A stretch of DNA of 64,000 bases from Aedes albopictus (taxonomy: Eukaryota; Arthropoda; Insecta; Diptera; Culicidae), in assembly GCF_035046485.1 (NCBI RefSeq), contig NC_085137.1, positions 502,282,536 through 502,346,535 of the forward strand, in the 5' to 3' direction. Every line of letters starts with the position of its first letter. Within the stretch, counting starts at the first letter, position 1. A model generated the notes under the pieces. It saw only the letters and a program-made list of their open reading frames with translations, searched no databases and was not told where the DNA came from. The translations under genes and the position numbers were made by a program. This document shows, one piece after another, positions 54,108 through 64,000 of the stretch.

Positions 54108-54889
54108 CCGTAAAACGGGGTATCATTGATCAGCGGGGTAACATTGATCGGCTTGACCGACTTCATGAAATGTTCAAACAAGCATTTTACATTGAATCAG
54201 TTTCTGCTATCGAATAGTATATCGTAATCTGCTATTATTTAGCTATTAAATGACATGTAATTCTTAAAAATTGAATTTCATAAACATGAAAAAAATCGAT
54301 TTTACCATAAATGTGTTTCGTGACGTAATGAGATACGTGGTCAAACATTCATGCATGGCATGAATACTAGATACAATATGAGGTTTGAAATCATTGTATT
54401 ACTTCAATATGATATCCTAGAGTTGAATTTAATGAACGAAACTTTTTTGAAAATGCTCTTTTACAGTAAAATATACGATTTATTAAATGTAGGCTATCAA
54501 ATCCTTAAGCCATTGCCTACCTTTAGGCGTTATTCGCGGTTTGGAGGATTTTAATCTTAAAATAACTCAAAAAGTACATAACTTGTAAGTATTTCGACAA
54601 CATATTCGAGATCAGTGACCCCGAATTTAGTAAGCAAGGGTATTTTCAACACAAACGAACATTGATCACCGACATGATCAATGTTACCCCAAATCAACAA
54701 AATCAAAATTTAGATTAAAAAGTCTATTTAAACATGTTTAAAAGTTTTACTAAACTTTTTCGAGTAGCTTAACACATAATCAGAGGGCCAGTACTTGTTT
54801 CAAAAATATAATACATGTAACATTTGCTTTAACTAGAGAATTATTAAAGAAAGATCAAAAATTCTGATCAATGTTACCCCGGATTACGG
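54108..54889. mobile_element. TA-flanked element with GGGGTAACATTGATC repeats
   Basis: Ends CCGTAAAACGGGG and CCCCGGATTACGG, flanked by TA (54106-54107 and 54890-54891). GGGGTATCATTGATC and GGGGTAACATTGATC occur at the left; the inverted GATCAATGTTACCCC occurs near 54675 and at 54865-54880. The interior is AT-rich with no transposase. Confidence 0.78.
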
Positions 54890-54892
54890 TAC

Positions 54893-57490
54893 TTCAAAAG
54901 ATTCATAGGCTTCATCGAATATTTCTCGAAATATTTGTTCATCTTAATATCAAAGAATTAGGAATTTCTAGAAAAAATCACTACAAAAAACTCTCCAAAG
55001 ATTTTTCTGTACCAGATATTTTTCCAAGAAATTACATCGAAATTCCGTCAGAGGAAGAGAAGTCCTTCTAGAATTTCTTCAAACATTCCTCCATAGTTTC
55101 TTTCAGGAGATCCTCCAAATATCCCTTAAATGATTTTACCACGGAAGTAAAGCATTTCTCCATTGGTATATCTAAGAATTTATCTTGGCATTTCCTCAAT
55201 CATTCATTACTCATCTTGGCGATCCTTTGAAGATTTCTTAAGAATTTCTTTCAAGGGCTCCTTTAGAAACTTCTCCAAGGATTTTTTCAAGAATTACTGT
55301 AACGTTTTTTTTTGAAAATTTTCTAAGGATTATTCAAAGACATTTTCTAAAATTTTGAATTCAGAAAAAAATTACTTAAGAAGTTCCCAAACCAATTTCC
55401 AAAAGAAATTTTCAGAGTAACTGCCGAAGGAGTTTCCAAATAAATTTTCAATGATATTTCCTAACAAATCGTTGCACGGATTTCCAAACTGAAAAAGATC
55501 CAAAAGAAATTTCCAAAGGAAAATTATAATAAAAAAGCAAAAATTGTTTCAAGAATTCAAGAAATTTTATTGGAATTTTTTCAATGAATCCTTTAGGCAT
55601 TCTTCTAGGATTTCCATCTATTGATACCATTAAAGATTAACTCAGCGATAACACCACTTTCGTCCGGATTTTTTTTCACGAAGCTTCTAATATTTTTTTC
55701 CAATGATTTCATCAAGCATTTGTTCCAAATGAGGAACTCCAAGGACTCTATCTTAGATATCTTTTACGATTTATCTAGGAAATACTTCAAGGACTTCTTT
55801 ACAAACTCCTCCAAGATTTGCTTCGAAAGTTGTTACAGCGATTGCTTCGGGAACTCCTCCAAGTGTTTCAGAAGGAATTTCTTCAGTAATATGTATTCCC
55901 AAGAATGCCATGAAGAGTTTCTTAAATATTTCAACAAACGATTCTTTTGGGGTTACCCAACATGATCCATTGAGCAAATTTCCCAGAGGAATCCTTTCGG
56001 AATTTTTTCAAGATTTGTTTTTAGAAATATCAACAAGAATTCTTTATGCAATGCCTCAAATGGTTTTTCTTGAAGTCCATTCAGGGATTTCTTACGAAGC
56101 ATTGTTCAAGCAGTTCAAAGATTTCTTCAGAAATTCTTCCAATAACTGATGTATAACATCGTCCACAAATTCCTTAGGCATTTTTTTCCAATTAATTTTT
56201 CATGATTCGTTCATGAATCCTTTAAGAAATTGCAGTGAAGATCTAATCAATTTCTCCAAGGATTTTTCATGCTACGTTACAAAGATTCATTCATCCTACA
56301 AAGGTAAACACATTCATCCACAAAGGATTCCTGCACAAATTCCCTCAAGGGGTTTAAAAGAAATTCCCCCAAGGCTTCCAGCAGATTTTTTTTCTCTTTT
56401 TTCAGGGGGTTTCTGCCGTAGGCAGAATAATCCCGGTTCCAGCAGAAATTTCTCCACGAAAATTTATAGAAATTCTTTTGCAAATCAACATCAACGAATT
56501 TGAGAGGAATTCTTTGGGGTTTATGCCATTGATTTCTTTAAAAAATAATCTAGGTATTTCATTATTCATTCCTCCAAAAATCCCTTTGCTTTCAAAATTT
56601 CTTCAGGAATCCTTTATGTAATTCCTCATAGTACTTCTAATACTTCTACTACTACTTCATAGTACTGTAGTGATCCGTCAAGAATGTTATCAATTATATC
56701 TCCAAAATCAACCCAATGATTCTTTCCCAATACATTTTAAAACTCATCTAGAAGATTCTTCAAGGATTCCATTAAAAATTCCTCCAAAACTTCCTACAAG
56801 CATTTCTACAAGGATTTTTTCGGGAATTCCTCCGAAATTCTTTTGGAAAATCTCACAAGGATCCATGCAGGAGCCATACCTGATCAAGCATGATCTCACC
56901 CAGTCAACACACGATCGCATATGATGTTGAATAGGATGCTAAAGTGGAAGCGATATGCGAACACTTTACACGCGGTTAAATGGAAGCATGTACGCATATG
57001 GCCTCCACTTCAGCATCCTATTCAGACTTCGTGTTAGCTGGGCAGAAATTCATCAAAGATATTTTGCATGAGGAACTCCTGCAAGAATCTTTGGAGAAAT
57101 TCCTTAAGGTCTGAAGAATTCGTTGAAGGACATTATCCTTGAAGGACTTTATGAAGGGATTCAAAGAGGAATTCTTAAAAAAATAATCCTTGAAGGAATT
57201 TTTGAGGAATTCCTTGATTAATGTTTACAGAAATTCCTGAAGAAATTCTTGGAGGTGTTGCTGAAGGTATCAATTCAAGTATTCCAAAATCAATGCTTAG
57301 AAGAATTCCTGAAGCAATCCATGAAAAAAGTTCGGAAGTAAATTTGGAGCAATTTTTGTAGAAGTATTTGAAGTGACTGCTAGATAAATTGTAATACATA
57401 TTCCCGAAGGCAAGGTAAGTGTTTACCTAGCCCGAAGGAATTCTCGCAGAAATTCTTCAAGGAATGCTTGGAAAGAAATACTTGATGAAA
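54893..57490. repeat. Decayed 15-bp satellite
   Basis: The AATTCCTCCAAG-type periodicity is still visible but more eroded than at 42-44 kb. The pyrimidine-rich orientation holds to about 56850 and the purine-rich orientation from 57050. Frames within (55448-57399) are repeat by-products. Confidence 0.7.
56899..57042. mobile_element. 144-bp hairpin MITE
   Basis: CCCAGTCAACACACGATCGC at the left and GACTTCGTGTTAGCTGGG at the right, with TTGAATAGGATGCTAAAGTG inverted inside. It sits in the satellite; target duplication not resolved. Confidence 0.7.
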
Positions 57491-58194
57491 TCGTTGGATA
57501 CGTTTCTTCTTCTTCTTCTTGGCGTAACGTCCTCCTGGGACAAAGCCTGCTTCTCAGCTTAGTGTTCTATGAGCACTTCCACAGTTATTAACTGAAAGCT
57601 TCCTCTGCCAATGACCATAGCACTTCCACAGTTATTAACTGAAAGCTTCCTCTGCCAATGACCATTTTGCATGTGTATATCGTGTGGCAGGCACGAAGAT
57701 ACTCTATGCCCAAGGAAGTCAAGGAAATTTCCTTTACGAAAAGATCCTGGACCGACCGGGAATCGAACCCGTCACCCTCAGCATGGTCATGCTGAATACC
57801 CGTGCGTTTACCGCCTCGGCTATACAGTGATAGACATTCGTTTAGCCGAGACCAAAAAAAGTGTCAGGAAACCCATACAAAAGATTTTATGATAAAACTT
57901 TTTTATCGTATTGATAGTATATCTAGTACTGTTTTATAAAAATGTGATACATCACACTTACATATACACTGAAACAAAAACGAAGGTAAAAACCCTTCAA
58001 ATGTCATTTTTTGCCTAGACATTCGTTTAGCCGAGGTAAATGAAAAAATCGTTTTCAATAGTTTTTTTGCAATTTCGTGAGCATATTTCGAGGATATACT
58101 CTAAGGCATTTAGTTTATGACGTGTTAGGAAGATAATTGACCTTAAAAGATTATTTATTTGTGAAATTCAGAGAAATATTATAAAAAAAATGCC

Positions 58195-58648
58195 GCCGGG
58201 GCCCGTGGCGTAGTTGGTCACACGTTCGCTTCATATGCGGATGGTCATGGGTTTGATTCCCAGCCCCGGCACTTGCAATTTTTCGTCAGTTGCTCTTCCC
58301 CCGAGAGCGGCTGACATTGACCCTCTTCTGAGCCTACGGCTCAAACGGACCCGGATACCTGGACAACTGCAACTCATAATGGACCCCCAATCGGACTGGA
58401 AAAGGAACAACAGCCACCCATCCACATCCTCGTGCTCTTCATTCTACCATTAACAGAGTAGAACAGTGAAAGAAGCACGCAGGCAACCAGTTCAATATAG
58501 AAGAATAGAATAGAGTACATCTAGGCGCTGTACAAAGTCTAAGTGCAGCTGTCAATTGTTATCGCTCACGTAGTGCCCAAGTGGACAATAGAGCTGTAAA
58601 TTAGGTTAAGTGATCGAAGAATAAAAAAAAAAAAAAAAAAAAAAAAAA
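58195..58648 (+). repeat. tRNA-Met(CAU)-like SINE
   Basis: 58195-58271 folds as a cloverleaf. The acceptor stem is GCCGGGG with CCCCGGC, the D stem CGTG/CACG, the anticodon stem TTCGC/GCGGA with loop TTCATAT (anticodon CAT), and the T arm ATGGG-TTTGATT-CCCAG with one mismatch. A body of about 350 bp and a poly(A) tail (58621-58648) follow, so this is a SINE rather than a tRNA gene. AAAAAAAATG at both edges may be its target duplication. Confidence 0.82.
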
Positions 58649-59147
58649 TGTCCCGATAAGGACAAGCGACGATAAACAAATTTATTTTAGAAAAATGATT
58701 TCTGTAAACACTCAAACGTAAGCTAGATTAGCAGTTTTGAAAATACGACACAGAATTATTGTTAGAAATGTTCAAATTATTGCATAAAATGTCATGATAA
58801 AATTAAGTATACTAGTTGTTTGTTGTTTATACTTTAAAATGGGATTGATAAAAGATAAAATAAATAGTTCTGCATTGAAATAAAGACGTGCCCTAATGCC
58901 TGTGGAGTATACCTGTTTGATACTAGCATTACTAAATGGGTTAGAAGACTGCTAAGTGAAAGAACTGCAAGTAGTATCAGAATTTTTGTACCCTGTTTAT
59001 TTAAAAGCAGATGCTCATACAAAAATGCAAGATATGGTCACACAATTGGCTTATTTCATTCAATCTGAAGAAATGTATTATAAATGAGTCTTAGTTGTGA
59101 ACCACATTCATTTTTAACATGATTTATTTGAAAAGAATGTCTAAGTT

Positions 59148-59339
59148 TTGAAACGAGTAGTTAATGCTAGAACTTTGAATACTTTCGGTGCCATTTCTCG
59201 AAATATGAGCCGTCCAATGTATGTTATTTCAGCCAGAATACAGTCTGGAAGATATTGGGAGCTATTAGAAGACGTAATAGTAGCAAACGCTGTGATTTAT
59301 GCAAGTGAAACCATAATATTTCATCAAAACAATATTTAA
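59148..59339 (+). pseudogene. Tc1-type transposase relic
   Basis: The frame reads SGRYWELLEDVIV, then ETIIFHQNNI. In Tc1 transposases the same region has a Y..LLE segment followed by an IFQQDNA motif holding the second catalytic aspartate. Here that aspartate position is N. The frame stops right after, and the DNA-binding and C-terminal parts are not recognisable. It lies inside an element with Tc1 ends, which supports the reading. Confidence 0.6.
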
Positions 59340-59921
59340 ATACGTGATTTTTTGATGGTTTGCGTTATTTTTTTCTGTTAAAACATTGTTTTTTGTAAAA
59401 TTTCAACCTGCTTTGGTCATGAAACTTTCATTGCATTCTTTTGAATCACTTCCGATAAAAATAATTACATCAAATCTCAATTTAGAAACATTTACAATAT
59501 TATGACATATGTATATGAGATGCATGCAAAATTAATATGGCAACACTTCCAAAAACGACCTAATTCATGATTTTCAATTCGATCTATAATGCAGGTCACC
59601 ATACAAAATGACTTTGTTGGGTATTTTTCGAAATTTGTTAGTTTTTTATTATGGAATTCTAAAAAATGTTCAATTCGGCTAAACGAATGTCTAGGCAAAA
59701 AATGACATTTAAAGGGTTTTTACCCTCGTTTTTGTTTCAGTGTATATGTAAGTGTGATGTATCACATTTTTATAAAACAGTACTAGATATACTTTCACTA
59801 CGATAAAAAAGTTTTATCATAAAATCTTTTGTATGAGTTTCCAGACACCTTTTTGAAAATTTTTTAGCCTCGGCTAAACGAATGTCTATCACTGTATGGG
59901 CTATATGAGTTGGATACGTTT

Positions 59922-61052
59922 ATTACACTTATTTTTCATACGAAAGCGAAAAAAACGACAAATTATTGTTAATACGGTTTTGACCTGACATGTGTTCTGA
60001 TCTTAATTTTTCCAAATGCGGCCCTTGAATTTCAGCTGCTACCTTAAGCTAAGTCAACGACTATGTTTCATCAGGGATGTTTTCACAATGCAATGAATTT
60101 CACTTCCATATCGATACTGAATTTCGTAAAATTCAATTTCAATTCTAACACATGTTTCTTGTAATTTTGGGCCATCTGTGTGCCCCATTCCAAAAAACTC
60201 TTGATAATTACGAAGGAGCCCCACATACCTATCAGCAGTTCTGCAAAGTGTTAAACTTACATATAGGAATCTTTCGCTATTTTAAGAACTTTATTTAAAC
60301 TTATGTTAGAAACCTTCCTTGATTTGGAAGCCCCCTGAAATCGGGGGCCCGGTGCGGACCGCACCCATCGCTCCCTCCTTGCTACGCCACTGCCGGCAAT
60401 GGAAGTTTTCATGTCTTTTTTACTTCAACCTCTGATTTGATAGCTGTTTCTTTTCAAACAGTATTCCGTAAGCAATTAGAATAGGAGTATTAAAGTTTTA
60501 ACTTTGCAACTTTCAGTATGCCATCTACGAGTTACTCCTTTACCACGCAACGCAATCCAAATCAAATCTAGTGTTCAAAGTACGTTTGAGCAGAAAGCTT
60601 TTAAATTGAGAAAGATTTAGCTTTAGAATAACGACGAAACTATTTTCCAAGATTTAACCGCCAATTTCGGTAGAATTCAGTTGAAATCTATTAGAAATCA
60701 AGCTATTTAAAAATCTCAGACTTAATTATTTTTTTAATCAGGCTTAGACGCAAATTGGCTGAGATGTAGGCATGATAAAATACCACATTTAAAAATAGTC
60801 TCCCTAGCATTTTTTGTGTTTTCTACACAGAAGTTAATCGCCAAAATTCCAGTTAAGATTTCTTCAAGCATTTCTACAGCAATTCTTCATAAAAGAAACC
60901 TACAGACACCGTTACTGAATTCTTGCAAAGATTCAATTTGAAATCGCTCCATGGATTACTTCAGTATTTATTCCGAGATACTATTCAGGATAGGGTTAAA
61001 TAAATAAATAAATGAATTGCCATGATAAAATACCACATTTAAAAATAAAACG
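59922..61052. other. No gene; fragments of old elements
   Basis: A transposon end with CAGTGGCGTAGCAAGGAGGG (minus strand, ending about 60391) has no visible partner. A patch of 15-bp satellite lies at about 60840-60960. The 27-bp CATGATAAAATACCACATTT-type sequence occurs twice in direct orientation (60771-60797 and 61022-61048). (AAAT)n lies near 61000. No coding region is supported. Confidence 0.45.
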
Positions 61053-61054
61053 TA

Positions 61055-62343
61055 GAGTAATGCGGGGCAAAAGTTCGCACCTAACAGACTTCACAAAATA
61101 ACTATTGAACGAAAAGAAAATAATAGCGTTTTTCTTCATTAAACGGATCCCTAGCATGTTGCCTTCAAAACGTAGTACTAGATTTTTTAGCGTTCCTTTT
61201 GTAGTTTTAGTAATACAATTTTTAAAACAAGTACTCCAATGCGAACTTTTGCCCCATAGTGGGGGCAAAAGTTCGCATTGAGCAGGGCATAAGTTCGCAC
61301 CTTGTACAGGGTAGTTTATTGGTGTGATGTTCATTTATTTCATGTTAATTCATGTTCATCTTTTCACTCTAGCCATGAAATCTGTTTCTTTCTGTTCTTA
61401 GAATTACGACCCAACTGGAATACGATCTGGTGTTCAGCTTTTGTATAGTGTGTTTGATGAATACTTCCACTACTATTAACTAAGAGCTGTCCTTTACAGT
61501 GTTACTGAAGTTGTCAAAATACATTGTAAATACACGAATCATAGAGATTCGTGTTGCACAAAATGCATAAAAAAATCAAATATGCAGCAAAACTGTTGAA
61601 CGGGACTGTTATCGAATCTTATCCCCGTCAGTATGGTGATCGATTATAACTGTGAATTAACAAACTAAGCTATGAAAGACCCCGGTAAAGTAGATGAACA
61701 TAAGACTTTCAGAAACATACGAAAAGACACGACGAGGATGACGAAGGAAATGTTTTAAAATGTTATTTTTAGCCATTTTTCATTTATTGATGAAAATGCG
61801 TGAACATAATGTTTGCATTACAATGAATCTTCTTACAAAACTAAGTTCAGACCCTCTGTCGCAACGATTTCAGGGTGCATACTATTCATATTATGCATAT
61901 ATAGTAGTTTCTATACGAAATTAACATTGCTTCAAAGATTCTGTAATTATATTGATGTACTAGACTCAGAAATGTAGTGCGAACTTTTGCCCCACTGTCG
62001 AGGTTTTAACAATGTCCCTTTCTGCAAGAAGCACTAGAAGTTTATTGTTTATTCGAGTGCACCTCGCGAACTACTATGGAATAACGATTCTCCGACATAA
62101 AGAGGTTATGAGATTCTTCTTCTTCCTGTTACTACAAATTTTTATTCCAAAAGGTCCAAAAATTCTATCAAAACCCCTAGAAACACATTTTTTTGCACAG
62201 CTCTGCCAAACCATAACGAAATCGTTCCAAATTTTATTGACGAGTAGCTGACCCGATTATGTGTCGAACCCATACAGATTTGTTTGGGTTCTTAACTCGT
62301 GCTCAGAAAAAGACATACTGCGAACTTTAGCCCCGCATTACTC
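61055..62343. mobile_element. TA-flanked element with six GGGGCAAAAGTTCGCA repeats
   Basis: Ends GAGTAATGCGGGGCAAAAGT and the inverted CCCCGCATTACTC, flanked by TA (61053-61054 and 62344-62345). The 16-bp repeat occurs at 61064, 61262 and 61285 (a variant) forward, and at 61240, 61978 and 62319 inverted. A decayed SINE is nested within. No transposase frame is seen. Confidence 0.8.
61380..61695 (-). repeat. Decayed Feilai-like SINE
   Basis: ATACTTCCACTACTATTAAC and GAACGGGACTGTTATCGAAT followed by CCCCGTCAGTATGG correspond in order to the SINE at 57506. It is strongly mutated and the B box is damaged, so it is much older. Boundaries approximate. Confidence 0.55.
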
Positions 62344-62475
62344 TACGAAATAAAAGAATAAACTTTTGATCAGAAGAGTATTAGCGTAGTTCAAAAAACC
62401 TGTTTCCCCACACATTCGATTCGTAGCCAGATTATATGTATTCTCCCAAAGTTTGAGCTCACTTGATGGAGACTA

Positions 62476-62978
62476 CCCGAGCAAAGTCTTACAACAAAAT
62501 GATAGCAAATCGAAAACACGATTTGTAATCAGCAGCAAATTGATATCACAATTTGATATCAGATTGTCTTGATTCAACTTGAATTCAAATGCTGATTTCA
62601 TTTTGCTGTCACTTCAACTTATTATAAATATTAAAGTTTTTAACCAATTTCAAAACTTCTAGACGACCTTGTATAATACAACTAATGCTATACCATCAAT
62701 GCAATTAACATATTGCATTTAAGTTTTCATATCATTCGTAAAACTATACATTTAACGATTTTTCCATTTTTTCGCACTGATACCAAAAACAGTTATCAAT
62801 TTGATATCACTGATGGCAGGAATTGTTTTCAACTTGCTGTTACGGGAACATTTTTCTGCTCTCATTTTTGATGTTTTAACCGTTAAAACGACCAAAATGA
62901 CAACAACCTGAGTTATCATAATTTGCAATATCACAACATCAAAATTAGTTTTCAATTTGCTGTCAAGCTTTGCTCGGG
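62476..62978. mobile_element. TA-flanked MITE with CCCGAGCAAAG ends
   Basis: CCCGAGCAAAGTCTTACAAC at the left and AGCTTTGCTCGGG at the right, TA at 62474-62475 and 62979-62980. Many AATTTGATATCA and TTCAATTTGCTGTCA repeats lie inside in both orientations. 503 bp, non-coding. Confidence 0.78.
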
Positions 62979-62980
62979 TA

Positions 62981-63230
62981 TACAAACCCTTCATCTTCAA
63001 AGTTTGTATGGAAATTACTATGTATTTCATTCCATCGACCGTATCATTTCCCCAAATGCCCTAGAGGGTTAGTTGATCCTTGGTACTCCTGTGCTACTCA
63101 ATCAGCTAAAACTTTGCCCCGATTTTTATCCAGAATCAAACTCCTCAATCATGATGGATAAACTATTCGATAGACATCATTTCATAGTGAAATATAGTAA
63201 CCATGATTTCTATGTACTATCTTTGGCGCC
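62981..63230. other. No gene recognised
   Basis: Short spacer; overlapping plus-strand frames at 62970-63309 have no recognisable content. Confidence 0.4.
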
Positions 63231-63238
63231 ATATATAT

Positions 63239-63942
63239 TAGAGTGGGTCATCGTTTATATGGGAAAGGGAAAAATTCAATGGTATCCCATCAGATCAAAG
63301 CTTTTTTGATCCCATTTCAGGACTCGAATAAGTGTGCAAAATTTGGGCACGATCGGTTATGTCTACGTTTTGCGCATCACGTTTGAAGTTTGTATGGGGT
63401 TTTACATGGGAAAACACACTTTTTTGCCTTTCTCTCATAACAAGCTCGAATTTTTCTAAAACCATGTAACCGTTAAAGTGAAAACATAGCCTAGGGTGTC
63501 CTGAAAAACTTTGTCGAAGACCGCGAAGTGATCTGATGCTTATGAAAAAAGTTATAGCGTTGGCATTGCTTGGCAAAACATCATGATTTTGTTGCTATTG
63601 TTATTCCTTTACATGTTAAAACATAAGCACATGCATGCGGTTCGTTGGTTATAACTGTTTTCACAAGCATCGAATCGCTTTGCGGTCTTCAGCAAAGATC
63701 TTCAGAACATCCTAGGCTATAATTTTACAGTATCGGTTAAAAAGTTTCAAACAAAATTTTTCAGCTTATGGCTAAAATGCAAAAAAGTATGTTTTCCCAT
63801 ACAAAATCCCATACAAATTTCAATTGCAATGCGCAAAGTGTAGACGCAACCAATCGTGCTCAAATTGTGCACAGAAACTCAGGACCCGAAACGGAATCAA
63901 AAAAGTTTTGATCTGAGAAAACGCTTCCGATGACCCACACTA
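63239..63942. mobile_element. Foldback MITE with 8-bp target duplication (hAT-like), copy B
   Basis: Ends TAGAGTGGGTCATCG and CGATGACCCACACTA, with ATATATAT at 63231-63238 and 63943-63950. Internal GTCGAAGACCGCGAAGTGAT and TATGAAAAAAGTTATA blocks, and TTTGAAGTTTGTATGGG, are shared with 6315-7068. 704 bp and no transposase. The AT duplication alone would be weak, but the family match supports it. Confidence 0.75.
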
Positions 63943-64000
63943 ATATATATGCATGCAGCAATGTTGACTGCTGGGACGCAGAAGGATCACTGCTAAAGTT

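Larger units (their letters stand above)
57825..59894. mobile_element. Tc1-type transposon with IR/DR ends
   Basis: Flanked by TA (57823-57824 and 59895-59896). The inverted ends are about 211 and 221 bp and start CAGTGATAGACATTCGTTTA. Each end has a 19-bp direct repeat, AGACATTCGTTTAGCCGAG, at its outer and inner edge: 57832-57850 and 58017-58035 at the left, 59674-59692 and 59869-59887 inverted at the right. That is the IR/DR plan of Sleeping Beauty-like Tc1 elements, where paired repeats bind transposase. A transposase relic is inside (59148-59339) and a SINE is nested at 58195-58648. Confidence 0.88.
57506..59908 (-). repeat. Feilai-like SINE split by a Tc1-type element
   Basis: The SINE occupies 57506-57824 and 59897-59908. 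The 13-bp duplication GTTGGATACGTTT is at 57493-57505 and 59909-59921. On the minus strand the head has A box TAGCCGAGGCGG and B box GGGTTCGATTCCC. The tail is CTT/AAG triplets (57506-57520). A 47-bp stretch (AGCACTTCCACAGTTATTAA onward) is tandemly duplicated at about 57572-57665. The Tc1 element entered a TA in the head. Confidence 0.85.

Noticed and set aside
58195..58271. Functional tRNA-Met gene
   Set aside because: The cloverleaf is good, but it continues into a SINE body with poly(A) and lies inside a transposon.

Overview
The window looks like nuclear DNA of a culicine mosquito, most probably Aedes. It is AT-rich and gene-poor and built almost entirely of nested transposable elements. 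Supporting features are tRNA-derived SINEs resembling Feilai, an RTE-clade (JAM1-like) non-LTR retrotransposon, BEL/Pao and Ty1/copia remnants, many foldback elements with TA, TTA, 8-bp or 9-bp target duplications, and long tracts of a degenerate 15-bp repeat. The assignment rests on family recognition by eye; no search was run. There are no rRNA genes, CRISPR arrays, operons or bacterial signals.

Only one convincing host coding exon is present: a 724-codon exon on the minus strand (36382-38553). It has an in-frame upstream stop and ends in a GTAAGT splice donor. Its function is not recognised. Possible non-coding or regulatory sequence lies upstream of it, and unassigned single-copy-looking sequence lies at about 2.4-4.3, 13.0-14.1, 28.9-30.0 and 49.7-52.7 kb.

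Layout. 0-2.4 kb: satellite with a TA-flanked element. 4.3-6.0 kb: a two-part palindromic repeat family that recurs at 15.1 and 20.3 kb. 6.3-7.9 kb: two elements with perfect 8-bp target duplications. 9.2-11.8 kb: further foldback elements. 11.8-13.0 kb: satellite. 15.5-20 kb and 24.4-29 kb: two copies of a satellite plus BEL/Pao block with different later insertions, including a precisely bounded copia element and a MITE in copy 2. 21.5-31.1 kb: mariner-type ends facing each other across a 9.6-kb composite that holds an RTE reverse transcriptase. 31.5-36.2 kb: a Tc1-type terminal pair enclosing a second RTE copy and a near-perfect inverted-repeat element of about 1.6 kb. 36.4-38.6 kb: the host exon. 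40.2-46.5 kb: a retroposon and a large satellite block with small MITEs. 47.5-49.1 kb: an element with 9-bp target duplication built from TTCGGGCGAA repeats. 52.7-54.9 kb: two TA-flanked elements. 54.9-57.5 kb: decayed satellite. 57.5-59.9 kb: a three-level nest of SINE, Tc1 element with IR/DR ends, and a second SINE. 61.0-64.0 kb: three foldback elements.

The elements do not form a pathway. Their nesting gives a relative chronology, and in three cases a paralogous copy inside the same window provides the empty site.
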